57,328 bases of DNA. Origin: DASWTL01 sp966250385 (GTDB lineage Bacteria; Bacteroidota; Bacteroidia; Sphingobacteriales; Sphingobacteriaceae). The stretch lies in NCBI GenBank assembly GCA_966250385.1, contig CBINHC010000016.1:1-57328 (forward strand), read 5' to 3'. This document shows positions 42,177 to 51,186 of the stretch, piece by piece. The notes under the pieces are model-generated. The model did no database searches and had not been told where the DNA came from. It was given only the letters and a program-made list of their open reading frames with translations. The translations under genes were made by a program, and so were the position numbers. How positions within the stretch are numbered: the stretch's first letter is position 1; each line of letters starts with the position of its first letter.

Positions 42177-43546
42177 TGGGGAACATCAAAAACTCGTACT
42201 GGCTTAGGTCAGGCTTAATCAATATCGTTCAGAACTTCTCCGGTGTTTTCTTTTCCTTCGGTAGTTTTTTCTTCCTGGTGAGGGTTCTGGATAAACATAG
42301 CTTCGGAGCGTGGACGCTATTCCTGACCACAGTCACCCTCCTGGAAGTAGTCCGCGGAGGCCTCATCCAGGATGCGTTTACTCGATTCCTTGCCTCAGCT
42401 AAGAAAGAAGAACATGCCCGAATAATCTCTGCGGCTTTTTCGATTTCCGGAGTGCTCACACTATTTTGTATCCTGGTCAGCGCATCCCTCGCCCCTGTGC
42501 TCGCACGGATTTGGGAGATTCCAGAGCTGCCCGTCATGCTTTACAGCTATAGTTTATGCTACGTGTTCTCCGGAGTGCTGAGCCTGTTCAATAATATTGA
42601 ATACGCGAATCTAAGCTTCCGGGGAATTTTCATCGCAAATATTCTGAAGTCAGGCATCTTCTTTCTTTTCGTTCTCATTTGCTATCTGTTCAACATCAGG
42701 ATCTCACTGTTGTCTCTGGTTTACGTTCAGACAGTCGGCTTCCTCATATGTGCAATAGCAGCATACTACCACGTGAAACAGCATCTCCGGTTTTCCGGGT
42801 CGGTTTCAAAGGACTGGGTAAAAAAACTTCTCGGACACGGGAAATTTTCGTTCGGAACTTCCATCAGCTCGATCCTGTCCAGCTCGATTGACCAGCTGAT
42901 GTTAGGCGGGCTCATTTCAGCTGCCGCTTCCGGCGCCTTCAACATCGCGGTGAAGATTACGAACATTATTGATATACCGACCAACGCAATGGCTACCATC
43001 GTCTTTCCCCAAAGCGCACGCCGCATGGAAACCGAAGGAACAGAGTCTATTAAGTACCTCTACGAGAAATCGGTTGGAACGGTGCTGGCAATATTGTTCC
43101 CGGTTGTGTTGACCCTGTTTATCTTCAGTGATCACGTCATCTATCTGGTGGCCGGTAAGAATTACAGCGACAGTATTCCGCTGCTCCATGTCACGCTGTG
43201 CTATTGCTTGCTCATTCCGTTCGGCAGGCAGTTCGGGGTGATCCTGAGTTCTATCGGGAAACCAAAAATATCCTTCTACATCGTTGTACTGACAGCTACG
43301 CTGAATCTCTTCCTGAATTACAACTTCATCCGGTGGTATGGAGTAATGGGAGCTGCCTATGCGACACTTCTTTCCAACCTGATCGGATTTGCCATCGGCC
43401 AGTACATTCTCCGGAGGATTTTAGGCGTGAACGTTCTGAGTACCCTGACCCACATGGGCAGGTTCTACCCCGAATTCTATTCGCGGTATGTTGCGCAGTT
43501 CTTCAGGAGTCCGCACAGGGAGACGTCAGCTGATCGGTCTGCATAA
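42176..43546 (+). CDS. Wzx-like polysaccharide flippase
   Basis: 456 residues with about 12-14 membrane helices. Typical start: GLINIVQNFSGVFFSFGSFFFLVRVLDKHSFGAWTLF, the family's N-terminal region with a Gly-x-W/Phe pattern, followed by GLIQDAFTRFLASAK. The MATE-like inner region contains GKFSFGTSISSILSSSIDQLMLGGLI. It ends with a cytoplasmic tail (EFYSRYVAQFFRSPHRETSADRSA). Flips lipid-linked repeat units across the inner membrane. It is the last gene of the rightward operon and meets the leftward EPS operon head-on after 36 bp; that operon lacks a flippase of its own, so this protein probably serves it. Confidence 0.9.
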   Translation: MGNIKNSYWLRSGLINIVQNFSGVFFSFGSFFFLVRVLDKHSFGAWTLFLTTVTLLEVVRGGLIQDAFTRFLASAKKEEHARIISAAFSISGVLTLFCILVSASLAPVLARIWEIPELPVMLYSYSLCYVFSGVLSLFNNIEYANLSFRGIFIANILKSGIFFLFVLICYLFNIRISLLSLVYVQTVGFLICAIAAYYHVKQHLRFSGSVSKDWVKKLLGHGKFSFGTSISSILSSSIDQLMLGGLISAAASGAFNIAVKITNIIDIPTNAMATIVFPQSARRMETEGTESIKYLYEKSVGTVLAILFPVVLTLFIFSDHVIYLVAGKNYSDSIPLLHVTLCYCLLIPFGRQFGVILSSIGKPKISFYIVVLTATLNLFLNYNFIRWYGVMGAAYATLLSNLIGFAIGQYILRRILGVNVLSTLTHMGRFYPEFYSRYVAQFFRSPHRETSADRSA

Positions 43547-43581
43547 CGTTATGCCCGTTTTCCGCTTTGACGGCAACCGTT

Positions 43582-44781
43582 TCAGGAAAGGGAATTGTTT
43601 AAGATCTCTTCAAACGCCGTAACACGTTGCTCCCATGTGTTGGCCCGGGCAACGGAAAGTCTGGCCGACACCGCTGACGGATCTTCGGTCTGCAAAGCCC
43701 GCGCTATGGCCGAAGAGAATGCCGGTGCACATGCGGCAAATGAAACCGTAGACCCGGTAAATTCTTTCAAATCAGGATTGAAATCCGTCGCTACGACCGG
43801 CTTGCCTGCGCCCAGATATTCAAACAGCTTCAGCGGGAAGATGGTGCGGCTGTACTGGTCCTTTTTAAAAGGAATCAGAGCAACGTCAAAACCCTTGATC
43901 ATCGCAGGCATCTCATCATACGGAATGCGTCCGGTAAGGTGAACGTTTTCGGCAGCGAAAAGCCAGGCTGGTAACTCATCCCTCGAATAGGGACCTGCAA
44001 ACACAAAACTTTTGTTCCGGTTCATTGCGACTACTTCCTGAAGCATATGAAAATCAATCCGCCTCTCAATGTTCCCGAAGTAACCGATAACCGGCTTCCG
44101 GATTCCCTTCAGTCGGGGATGCACTGGCAGTTCCGGTTCCAGCGCCTTCTGGCTGTGACTCGTATCAGCGGCGTTGGGAATAAAGTGAGTATTCGGATTC
44201 ATCAGGGATTTCTCCTGCCATAGCTGTTTGCTGGTACAGATGACCAGGTCGCTCTGCTTTACAAGTTGTTCTTCCGAACGTACACCATGTCTCCGATCAT
44301 AGGGTACAACCAAAGGGTCCACGCAATGGTAGACTGTCAGTTCCGGCGACAAACCCGTTGCTACCCCAGGGTAATGAAAGTTAAAGGAGTTGATGTAGAT
44401 GAAGCTCTTGATTCTTTCGGCAGAGATGACTTTCCTGATCTGCTCCCTGATGCGATGTTCAATTATTTTGAGCAGATACCGGTATAGCCGGCCTTCCGGC
44501 AGAAAATTGATCGAAGCGACCGGCGGCAGGATTACAATCTTCAGACCCGGTACGCCGGTGGACTGAACCGCATTCCCTGAATTGAAAAAAGCATGCTTTC
44601 TTAACCTGTACTGCCCGGTTTTCCGAAGGGTGATACAGTCTTTCCAGGTAAACGGATAGTCAATATAATAAACGCGATGCTTTCGGGCGAGATACTTTGC
44701 CATGGTGAAGCTGGTCGATTCTATGGGACTGTCAAACTTTGCAGCGCCCAGAACAAATATGGCGTGGCCATCCCTTTCCAT
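43582..44781 (-). CDS. GT4-family (GT-B) glycosyltransferase
   Basis: 399 residues from the ATG at 44781 (MERDGHAIFVLGAAKFDSP), which overlaps the stop of the acetyltransferase gene (TGATG). GT-B layout: N-domain with STSFTMAKYLARKHRVYYID, VYHCVDPLVVPYD, then C-domain with KPVIGYFGNIERRIDFHML, FVFAGPYSRDE, VHLTGRIPYDEMPAMIKGFDVALIPFK and the Glu-containing KLFEYLGAGKPVVATDF (E-x7-E-like). Retaining transferase using a nucleotide sugar. It is the last gene of the leftward EPS operon. Confidence 0.9.
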   Translation of the reverse strand: MERDGHAIFVLGAAKFDSPIESTSFTMAKYLARKHRVYYIDYPFTWKDCITLRKTGQYRLRKHAFFNSGNAVQSTGVPGLKIVILPPVASINFLPEGRLYRYLLKIIEHRIREQIRKVISAERIKSFIYINSFNFHYPGVATGLSPELTVYHCVDPLVVPYDRRHGVRSEEQLVKQSDLVICTSKQLWQEKSLMNPNTHFIPNAADTSHSQKALEPELPVHPRLKGIRKPVIGYFGNIERRIDFHMLQEVVAMNRNKSFVFAGPYSRDELPAWLFAAENVHLTGRIPYDEMPAMIKGFDVALIPFKKDQYSRTIFPLKLFEYLGAGKPVVATDFNPDLKEFTGSTVSFAACAPAFSSAIARALQTEDPSAVSARLSVARANTWEQRVTAFEEILNNSLS

Positions 44782-45404
44782 CACTGTACCTTTTCCCAAA
44801 GCCCCTTTTCGGAATTATATTTCTTGATGACCCGGGCCGGATTACCGACTGCGACCGAGTAGTCGGGGACATTCGTTGAAACGACGGAGCCCGCCCCGAT
44901 TACGGAATGTTTTCCGATCTGCACACCCGCTGTAATTACACTGTTGGCCCCGATCCATACCCGGTCTCCTATCCGGATCATATCCCGGCTAACCGGCTGG
45001 TCCCTGGGAGCAAGGTTGATGTCTTCATACTGGTGGTTCAGCCCGGATACCACCACGTTTTGCGCAAGCATTACATCGTTGCCAATGATAACCGGACCAA
45101 TCAGCACACTGCTGATGCCGACAATCGTACGATCACCGATCCGGACTGCTCCGACACCGTTGTTAATTGTTGTAAAATCTTCTATCAGGGAATCATTGCC
45201 CACATAGAACTCATTGTACGGAAAAACATCCTTACGGACCGTCGGGCGGATAATGACATTCTTCCCTGTGGAATGGACCACCGGGTTCGCGACAGCCTTT
45301 ACCCAACCTCTTGGGCGATATTCGTTTTTAGGAACGAGCAGCCAGTGCGCGGCTTTTTTCAGGAACTTGATCGATCGTATGTATGACGCAACTGTTTTAA
45401 GCAT
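44781..45404 (-). CDS. Hexapeptide-repeat acetyltransferase (LbH family)
   Basis: 207 residues. Left-handed beta-helix built on repeated [LIV]-G-x4 units: NDSLIEDFTTINNGVGAVRIGDRTIVGISSV, GNDVMLAQNVVVSGLNH, GDRVWIGANSVITAGVQIGKHSVIGAGSVV, then the family ending SVAVGNPARVIKKYN. The catalytic-type His in GLNHQYEDI sits in the usual loop (WcaF/CapG-like transferases). O-acetylation of a sugar of the polysaccharide or its precursor is the likely role. Its first 8 bases overlap the polymerase gene upstream, and its stop overlaps the GT4 start. Confidence 0.9.
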   Translation of the reverse strand: MLKTVASYIRSIKFLKKAAHWLLVPKNEYRPRGWVKAVANPVVHSTGKNVIIRPTVRKDVFPYNEFYVGNDSLIEDFTTINNGVGAVRIGDRTIVGISSVLIGPVIIGNDVMLAQNVVVSGLNHQYEDINLAPRDQPVSRDMIRIGDRVWIGANSVITAGVQIGKHSVIGAGSVVSTNVPDYSVAVGNPARVIKKYNSEKGLWEKVQ

Positions 45405-46881
45405 GTTCTTCTTCTACGGCTGACGGATGCCCCGGCCGGCTTTGATCCAGTCGGAGCAATACATTTATCAGAGCGATCACAAGATAAAAATAAATATTGG
45501 TCGGAAATTGGACCAGCGCTTCCTGGGGATAGTTTCCAATATTCAATGCAAAGATGATCAGCACCATTCCCAGACAATAGCTTTTCAGTTCGGGATCCCT
45601 GATGGCGAAATAATTGAGGATTCCGGCCCGAAGAACAACAAACATGAATGCGCAGAAAATCAGCAGTCCTACCCAGCCCAGTTCGACCGCAACACGGACA
45701 TAGCCGCTGTCAGGCGGGAAACTCGCCAGGAACGAATTAGGTGCGAACCGGACTCCCCAAACGCCTGTGGCGCCCAGTCCGCCTCCCAGCGGATGCGAGT
45801 GTATATAGGGCTGAATCATCTTCTGGTTCTGAACCCGGACATTAAAGGAGGCATCGTCTGACGGCCTGAATGCAGACTGAAATCGCTGAACAGCCGGATC
45901 CGCAGTTGGCATGAAAACTACTCCCGCAAAGAGAATCCCTGCAACCACGGAAGCCACAACTATCTTAACGTTGAACTTCAGAAGGACCAGCAGTACCATG
46001 GCGGCAGGAATCAACACATATGCTCCGCGCGTACCGGAATACAGCATGGAGAACGTACACAACCCTGCAATGGCCGCCAATATTACCTTCTTCGGAACAG
46101 ACAGGGGGCCGGAAATCAGGGCTATACACAACAACGCACTGCTAACCATATTGTAGGAAAAGGCTACCGGGTCAGAAAAGATTGAGAATTTTCTCCAGTG
46201 TCCCCCGATAAACAGCAACGCTTGCTGAAGCGGATTAGCGATACTGGCCTCCTCAAAGGCGGCAAATCCGAAGAATTCCTGCTTCAATCCATACAACGCC
46301 GCGAAAGCAGACAATGCAAGCCAGATCTTCAGCAATAATCTGACGAACTGCACGGAATTGATGTGGTACAGGAATACAAAATACATCAGCATGACCACAG
46401 CAACGGAGCGCACCGTATATACCCAGGCTAACCGCGACTCCGCCGTGGGATTTGCAACCTGGAACAGATTGTACGCTATCCATATGGATATCAGAAGGGT
46501 AATCGGATTGCGATAAATCTTCCAGTCCGGGCGGAATTTCTGGTGCAGGAAAAATCCGAATATCAGGAGGGCCTCCAGTCCGTCCATGATCGTACCAAGC
46601 GGGAAATTGACCAATTCCATCCGGATCGCCCACATGATGAAGTAAGCAGCTATCAGCAACAGAATAATTCCGAACCTGGGAAAAGCGATCAATGCAACCA
46701 CCGTTACCGGGACGATAAGTGCCATCAGGGCCATTCCACCGGCAATAACCCCGAACTTCGCGGTCAGAACCGCGATAATAACGGAAATGAGCAACATCAC
46801 GCCGATCCCTGCGGGGGACCTCAGCCCCTCCCCCGCTTTTTCCCAAAAGCGTGTCTTTGATGTGATCGAAAACCGGTTCAA
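45397..46881 (-). CDS. Wzy/O-antigen ligase-like membrane protein
   Basis: 494 residues, TTG start at 46881 (reads MNRFSITSKTRFWEK); there is no ATG before the first helix. About 12 hydrophobic helices, with a large periplasmic loop containing RPSDDASFNVRVQNQKMIQPYIHSHPLGGGLGATGVWGVRF (stated here in parts: Arg-rich NVRVQNQK, then HPLGGGLGATG), the hallmark of the Wzy_C/O-antigen ligase family. Polymerises repeat units in the periplasm or ligates them to an acceptor. Encoded five bases after a small membrane peptide gene in the leftward EPS operon. Confidence 0.9.
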   Translation of the reverse strand: MNRFSITSKTRFWEKAGEGLRSPAGIGVMLLISVIIAVLTAKFGVIAGGMALMALIVPVTVVALIAFPRFGIILLLIAAYFIMWAIRMELVNFPLGTIMDGLEALLIFGFFLHQKFRPDWKIYRNPITLLISIWIAYNLFQVANPTAESRLAWVYTVRSVAVVMLMYFVFLYHINSVQFVRLLLKIWLALSAFAALYGLKQEFFGFAAFEEASIANPLQQALLFIGGHWRKFSIFSDPVAFSYNMVSSALLCIALISGPLSVPKKVILAAIAGLCTFSMLYSGTRGAYVLIPAAMVLLVLLKFNVKIVVASVVAGILFAGVVFMPTADPAVQRFQSAFRPSDDASFNVRVQNQKMIQPYIHSHPLGGGLGATGVWGVRFAPNSFLASFPPDSGYVRVAVELGWVGLLIFCAFMFVVLRAGILNYFAIRDPELKSYCLGMVLIIFALNIGNYPQEALVQFPTNIYFYLVIALINVLLRLDQSRPGHPSAVEEEHA

Positions 46882-46886
46882 TGCAG

Positions 46887-47015
46887 TTAAAAAAACAGTA
46901 CTTTAAGAAAAAAAGCGAACACGCTTACAAAGGCCAGGATCAAAGCCATGATCTTTCCAAAACGCTCCGCAACGGGCGCATCGTTATCTATTTTGTCTTT
47001 CGGATCGAACCTCAT
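46887..47015 (-). CDS. Small membrane peptide of the EPS operon, 42 residues
   Basis: Starts at the ATG at 47015 (MRFDPKDKIDNDAPVAERFG) and stops at 46887-46889. The first 21 residues are charged; residues about 22-42 form one membrane helix rich in Phe, Leu and Val that runs to the very end. It lies between the GT2 gene (15 bp before) and the polymerase gene (5 bp after) in one operon. The composition, spacing and clean fit in the gap support a real gene missed by length cut-offs. It may be a small subunit of the polymerase or of the GT2; this is an inference. Confidence 0.65.
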   Translation of the reverse strand: MRFDPKDKIDNDAPVAERFGKIMALILAFVSVFAFFLKVLFF

Positions 47016-47030
47016 CTGCTGGTGACATGA

Positions 47031-48203
47031 TTAGGAATGATTTGTTGAAATGGAAGACTGCCGGTTGAGGACGACCCTGAATAAAGCCAGGACCTGCAGT
47101 AACATGAACCGGGGAATTCCAGCCAGCGAGCGGTAAATCCTTTTGTCGGATTTTGACTCAAACAACGCAATGGCAAAACCGAGGACAAATAACACCATCG
47201 CTATGGCCCAGGCCCATGCCAATGCCGACCCAATACCCCAGTTGATGACCAGGATGACGACAGACAGTATCAAAAAAATAAATAACGGCGGCCGTAACAG
47301 TATTAAGCCGAATAAGGCCTGATTTCTTCGCAAAGCGTAAAGGCCGGCGGCAAGCAGTTTGAATCCTAATAAATGGTACTTGAACCAGGTTCCGATCCAA
47401 CGGGACCGCTGACTGACGAGTTCACCCGCCTTCGACGTTTTCGCATCATAGACGATCGCCTTTTCAGTAAAGGCAATGCGCTGATTCCTTCGCACGATCT
47501 CAGCCTGCAGAACCTTGTCGAAACCGGCCCCGTTCGGCTCTGCCGATGAAAGGCAATCCCGGTAGAAACCCACCGTAAAGGCCATTCCGGACCCGGACAA
47601 TGTAGCCGAAGATCCAAGTCTGAACAAGATCTTTGCATCATAGAAGTGATAATAAATATCGCGGGCGGCATCAAGGCACGCAAATGTGGTGTCCAGGTTC
47701 TTAGGCAGCCTGATTCCCTGCACGGCGAGGTATCCCTGATCAAAAAACCTGTTCAGTTCATTGAGATACTCCGGGTGAACAATGTTATCGCTGTCAATGA
47801 TCGTCAACCGGTCATGATTGCGGGTAAAACGGTCCATTGCATAGAAATGGGATCTGACATTGCTTGCGAGCTTCTCTTCCGGATACAGGATAACGACCCT
47901 GGGATCGTCAATCCGAAGCTGAACCGGACTGCAGTTATCGGCAACAACGTAAACCTTATACCGGATATAGTTCATGTTCAGCAGGGAGTCTACTACTTCC
48001 GAAAGCAGATCGGTATACCGGTATGCTGTTACAATGACTGCATAGTCCGCCTCGCCGGCTATCGTCGTTTCGTCCGAAGGGCTTGCTTTGCCCAAAGTGC
48101 CGGCTTTAAAAAGACTGGCCACATACAGAACAACCGGGAGGACGAGGTGGTATCCGACTGCGATCTGAACCGCATACCAAAATATGACGCCAATCTCAAC
48201 CAT
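47031..48203 (-). CDS. Membrane GT2 glycosyltransferase (processive type motifs)
   Basis: 390 residues. N-terminal helix(es) about 5-30, GT2 domain with YAVIVTAYRYTDLLSEVVDSLL, VYVVADNCSP, the Asp-x-Asp-like TIIDSDNIVHPEYL, GSGMAFTVGFYRD and the QxxRW-type sequence SQRSRWIGTW, then three to four C-terminal helices (about 285-345). The QRSRW motif and the membrane part are those of cellulose/hyaluronan-synthase-like enzymes, but without a PilZ domain. It could add a sugar to lipid-linked intermediates or build a homopolymer. Starts 2 bp after the co-polymerase gene. Confidence 0.9.
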   Translation of the reverse strand: MVEIGVIFWYAVQIAVGYHLVLPVVLYVASLFKAGTLGKASPSDETTIAGEADYAVIVTAYRYTDLLSEVVDSLLNMNYIRYKVYVVADNCSPVQLRIDDPRVVILYPEEKLASNVRSHFYAMDRFTRNHDRLTIIDSDNIVHPEYLNELNRFFDQGYLAVQGIRLPKNLDTTFACLDAARDIYYHFYDAKILFRLGSSATLSGSGMAFTVGFYRDCLSSAEPNGAGFDKVLQAEIVRRNQRIAFTEKAIVYDAKTSKAGELVSQRSRWIGTWFKYHLLGFKLLAAGLYALRRNQALFGLILLRPPLFIFLILSVVILVINWGIGSALAWAWAIAMVLFVLGFAIALFESKSDKRIYRSLAGIPRFMLLQVLALFRVVLNRQSSISTNHS

Positions 48204-48205
48204 GG

Positions 48206-50362
48206 TTACTCCTTATTCCCTTTCCTACGTTTGATGGGGACTTTATTAAAGATCCACCCGATAAATGCGCCCTTAAGTGACCTGAAGTAGTCAATAAATT
48301 CCTGCTCCTGATCAGTTATACTTTTTCCTGCCTCAAAAACGGCGAGCATTTTCTGAGTAAACTGGAACCATTCACGACCCTGAAGGGCTACATTGAGGGC
48401 CGGCGTTTCAATGATGATTATATCAAAATGCGGCTGCAGCACCTGCAGCAGTTTATCTATCTTTTCCTTAGTTGTCAGCTCAAGAAGCGACCGGTCACTT
48501 CCACGGTTTCCCAGGATGGTAATCGGTTTGAATGAGATAAAATCCAGTGAATTCGTTGCGACGACATCCTCGAAAAAAGCGTCAGGCTTACTTACGGAGC
48601 TGATCACCGGCTGGGTGAAGTTCCCGTCAATGACGAGCACCTTCTTATTCATCTGGGAAAAGGAGTAGGCAAGACCCAGGATGGAAAAGGTCTTACCTTC
48701 CAGCGGCACGATGCTCGTTACACCTAAGATGCGGCTGCCGTCTGCCATTTCCTTTTCTATCTCAAATCGGAGCGACCTGAGCTGATCCCTCAGCTTTCCC
48801 AGAGAACCGTTTTGATCGCTGTTCCGGATAAACGCCAGCGAGAAATTCTCGAAAAGGTTCACGTAACCGAGTACCGGAAGGCCGGTTTGATTGGCTAGTT
48901 CTTTCGGATGGCGGATCGATTTATCGAAGAAGAAGATCAGAAAGATCACGGCCATACAGAAGACCATGCTTATCATCCCGCTCAGGATCACCAGCAACAG
49001 TTTTTTCGACGCCTGCGGGAAACCTGGGGTGGCCTGCTGCACCTGTTTCAGCTTGGTGGAAAAATCCGCTTCCATACTGGCCTGGTTGAATCGCTGTAAC
49101 ACCTCCAGGTATTCCTTGCTGGCAACCTCAATATCCCGTTCAAGGGATTGTACCACCGCTTCATGGGGGACCAGATTGTTGAACTGGGTATTTAACTGAC
49201 TAATCTGCTTGTTCAGAGCACCAATACTGTACTTCGCAAGGTCCAGTTGAATCTGGAGATTCAGCTTTTGCTGGATCAGGCTCTGCTTGGTATTGAGCGG
49301 ATTTACGATATACTTGTCGGAAAGCGTATTGATTTGCTCAGACAGTACGTCCTGGACTGAATCAATGGCGTTCTTGTAGCGGGCATCGAAATCACTGTCG
49401 ATGTACCGGTCATACAGCGTCCGCAAATTTTGTTTGCTCTGAAGAATCGATTGGTTTACGCGAGTCAGGCTTGCTTCAACGTACTGCCGGTCCGTTGGAG
49501 AAAACTGCCGGTTTATGTTGTTAACCGCCCCCTGGTAGGAGGCTACGTCCTTAACGGCTTCCTGCTTGCGGTTTGTATAATTCAGAATCTGTGTATATAG
49601 CTGACTGGACTGTTCATCCAGATTCAGCACTTTGTTTTCGATCTTATACGATTGCAGTTCCTGGACTTTATTATTCAGCTCCTGGTGTTTGGTCTCGGTA
49701 AGCTTTTTAAGAAAGTCGAGTGACCGGATCCGATTTTCGTTCGTCAGTGACGTGTAGTAGTCAATAAACTCCCTGGTCAGGGTGTTGACCACAAAAGCCG
49801 AGAGCTCGGGATTTTCAGACTCGAATTCTACATGGATGAAGTCACTGCTGCCAAGGCGGAACGTCCGCAGCTTACCCTTCAGGGATCCCGGGTCATATCC
49901 CATCGATGAAAGCACCCGGTGCAGGCCATTCTGATCCGGATCCCACAAATTCAGACTTTCACGGGCCTTATATTTTTGATTATAAACGTCCACCGCATGC
50001 TTTAGGGCGCCGGCATTAAGTTCCTTCAGCAATGGACTTTTCGGACGAAACGGCTTGTTCGTCGTCAGATCGTTCAGCATCAGCTTGTAGGACACCTGAC
50101 CTACTACCCTGTCCATCTGCATAATCTGCAGAAGGTTACCAAAATCCTGGTTGATTTTCGATTCCTGAAGACCGGATGCTTTGGCAAAAAGGGAGGTTTG
50201 CGAATTGTCGACTATACCCGTTGCAATCTGAGCGTCAGAAACATAGACGTTCGGCAGATTCCGCACCAAAAAATACGCAATGATGGTCGTGACTGCCGGG
50301 ACGACAATAAGAACGACCCTGTAGCGAAGAAGGAACTGGTAAAACTTTACGATTTCCTCCAT
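48206..50362 (-). CDS. Wzc-like polysaccharide co-polymerase with eroded kinase domain
   Basis: 718 residues. N-terminal helix about 15-35, a large periplasmic Wzz/GumC-type region with long coiled coils (about 215-450, DLAKYSIGALNKQISQLNTQ), a second helix about 462-485, and a cytoplasmic BY-kinase-like domain about 520-715. The kinase motifs deviate: Walker A reads PLEGKT, Walker A' reads VLVIDGNF (Asp-x-Asp lost) and Walker B reads DIIIIETPA (Glu for Asp). There is no Tyr-rich C-terminal tail. It probably controls chain length and export without tyrosine kinase activity. It directly follows the short TolC-like gene and precedes the GT2. Confidence 0.88.
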   Translation of the reverse strand: MEEIVKFYQFLLRYRVVLIVVPAVTTIIAYFLVRNLPNVYVSDAQIATGIVDNSQTSLFAKASGLQESKINQDFGNLLQIMQMDRVVGQVSYKLMLNDLTTNKPFRPKSPLLKELNAGALKHAVDVYNQKYKARESLNLWDPDQNGLHRVLSSMGYDPGSLKGKLRTFRLGSSDFIHVEFESENPELSAFVVNTLTREFIDYYTSLTNENRIRSLDFLKKLTETKHQELNNKVQELQSYKIENKVLNLDEQSSQLYTQILNYTNRKQEAVKDVASYQGAVNNINRQFSPTDRQYVEASLTRVNQSILQSKQNLRTLYDRYIDSDFDARYKNAIDSVQDVLSEQINTLSDKYIVNPLNTKQSLIQQKLNLQIQLDLAKYSIGALNKQISQLNTQFNNLVPHEAVVQSLERDIEVASKEYLEVLQRFNQASMEADFSTKLKQVQQATPGFPQASKKLLLVILSGMISMVFCMAVIFLIFFFDKSIRHPKELANQTGLPVLGYVNLFENFSLAFIRNSDQNGSLGKLRDQLRSLRFEIEKEMADGSRILGVTSIVPLEGKTFSILGLAYSFSQMNKKVLVIDGNFTQPVISSVSKPDAFFEDVVATNSLDFISFKPITILGNRGSDRSLLELTTKEKIDKLLQVLQPHFDIIIIETPALNVALQGREWFQFTQKMLAVFEAGKSITDQEQEFIDYFRSLKGAFIGWIFNKVPIKRRKGNKE

Positions 50363-51043
50363 CTATTTCACCTCTTCCAGTTTAATGGTCAGTAATTCTT
50401 CCAATGCGGCTTTGGCAGTCAGCCATGCCGACTCCGCCTGTATTTTGGACTGGCCGGCATTGGAGGCGCTCATCAAGGCCTCCGTATAATCCGATAGTGT
50501 GAGCTCACTTTTCTCATAGCGGATCCGGGCATCCTTGTAAATACTTTGAGCGTCCAATAGGAGCTTAGACTGGACTTTCAATACCGCTAACGCCTGAACA
50601 TAGTTAAAATACCTCCGCTTAACCTCTGCTTCCAGCGTCAGGTTGTATTCCTTTTGGTCTTCAATCGACACCTGGAGTTCTTTTTTTGCCTGCCTGACAT
50701 TGAACGGCGTGCTCAGAATGCTCCCCAGGTTCACAGAAACACCGAGCTGATAGCCTTTGTAAACCGTTGGCTGCACGACGTTGAACGTCGTGTTCGGCTG
50801 GTATATGTAAGAATAGTTAAATGAGTTGAACCAGGAAACGCTCTGTTTGGCGACGTTGTTTCTTGCGATCTCGGTTTGAAGGTCGACCGCCTTTACCCGC
50901 GGGTAATTTTGCTTGGCAACAGCAATAAGCTTCTCAAGATAAAGATACGACACCTGGTCGATCATGGTCTCCTGCGCCTTTACAGGAATACAAAATGAGA
51001 TAAACAGTATAAAAACCAGTACTGGTTTCTTTATATAGATCAT
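50363..51043 (-). CDS. TolC-like outer-membrane factor, half length
   Basis: 226 residues from the ATG at 51043 (MIYIKKPVLVFILFIS); signal cleavage near VKA-QE. It contains one TolC/OEP unit: YLYLEKLIAVAKQNYPRVKA, then a beta segment (YSYIYQPNTTF, YQLGVSVNLGSIL) and the long helix RQAKKELQVSIEDQKEYNL to QTEIARNN-like repeats, with LTLSDYTEALMSASNAG. Canonical OEP proteins have two such units in about 420-470 residues, so this is half. It may trimerise or hexamerise into a channel for the polymer, or only help. It is immediately followed by the co-polymerase gene without spacing. Confidence 0.82.
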   Translation of the reverse strand: MIYIKKPVLVFILFISFCIPVKAQETMIDQVSYLYLEKLIAVAKQNYPRVKAVDLQTEIARNNVAKQSVSWFNSFNYSYIYQPNTTFNVVQPTVYKGYQLGVSVNLGSILSTPFNVRQAKKELQVSIEDQKEYNLTLEAEVKRRYFNYVQALAVLKVQSKLLLDAQSIYKDARIRYEKSELTLSDYTEALMSASNAGQSKIQAESAWLTAKAALEELLTIKLEEVK

Positions 51044-51186
51044 TCTAGCCACAAATTTAAGGTTGCCCCGCAGGGCTGCTCCGCACTTCATCTCACCGCA
51101 CTAAACCGGAAGAAAGATACTCCAAATCTGCCTGTTTCCCTTCAGAAACCAGGAGTTGTTGAAAATTTCCTTATTGTTAATTAATC

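Noticed and set aside
43541..43554. 14-bp palindrome GCATAACGTTATGC at the end of the flippase gene as a terminator
   Set aside because: It has no loop and no T-run, so it is unlikely to terminate transcription.
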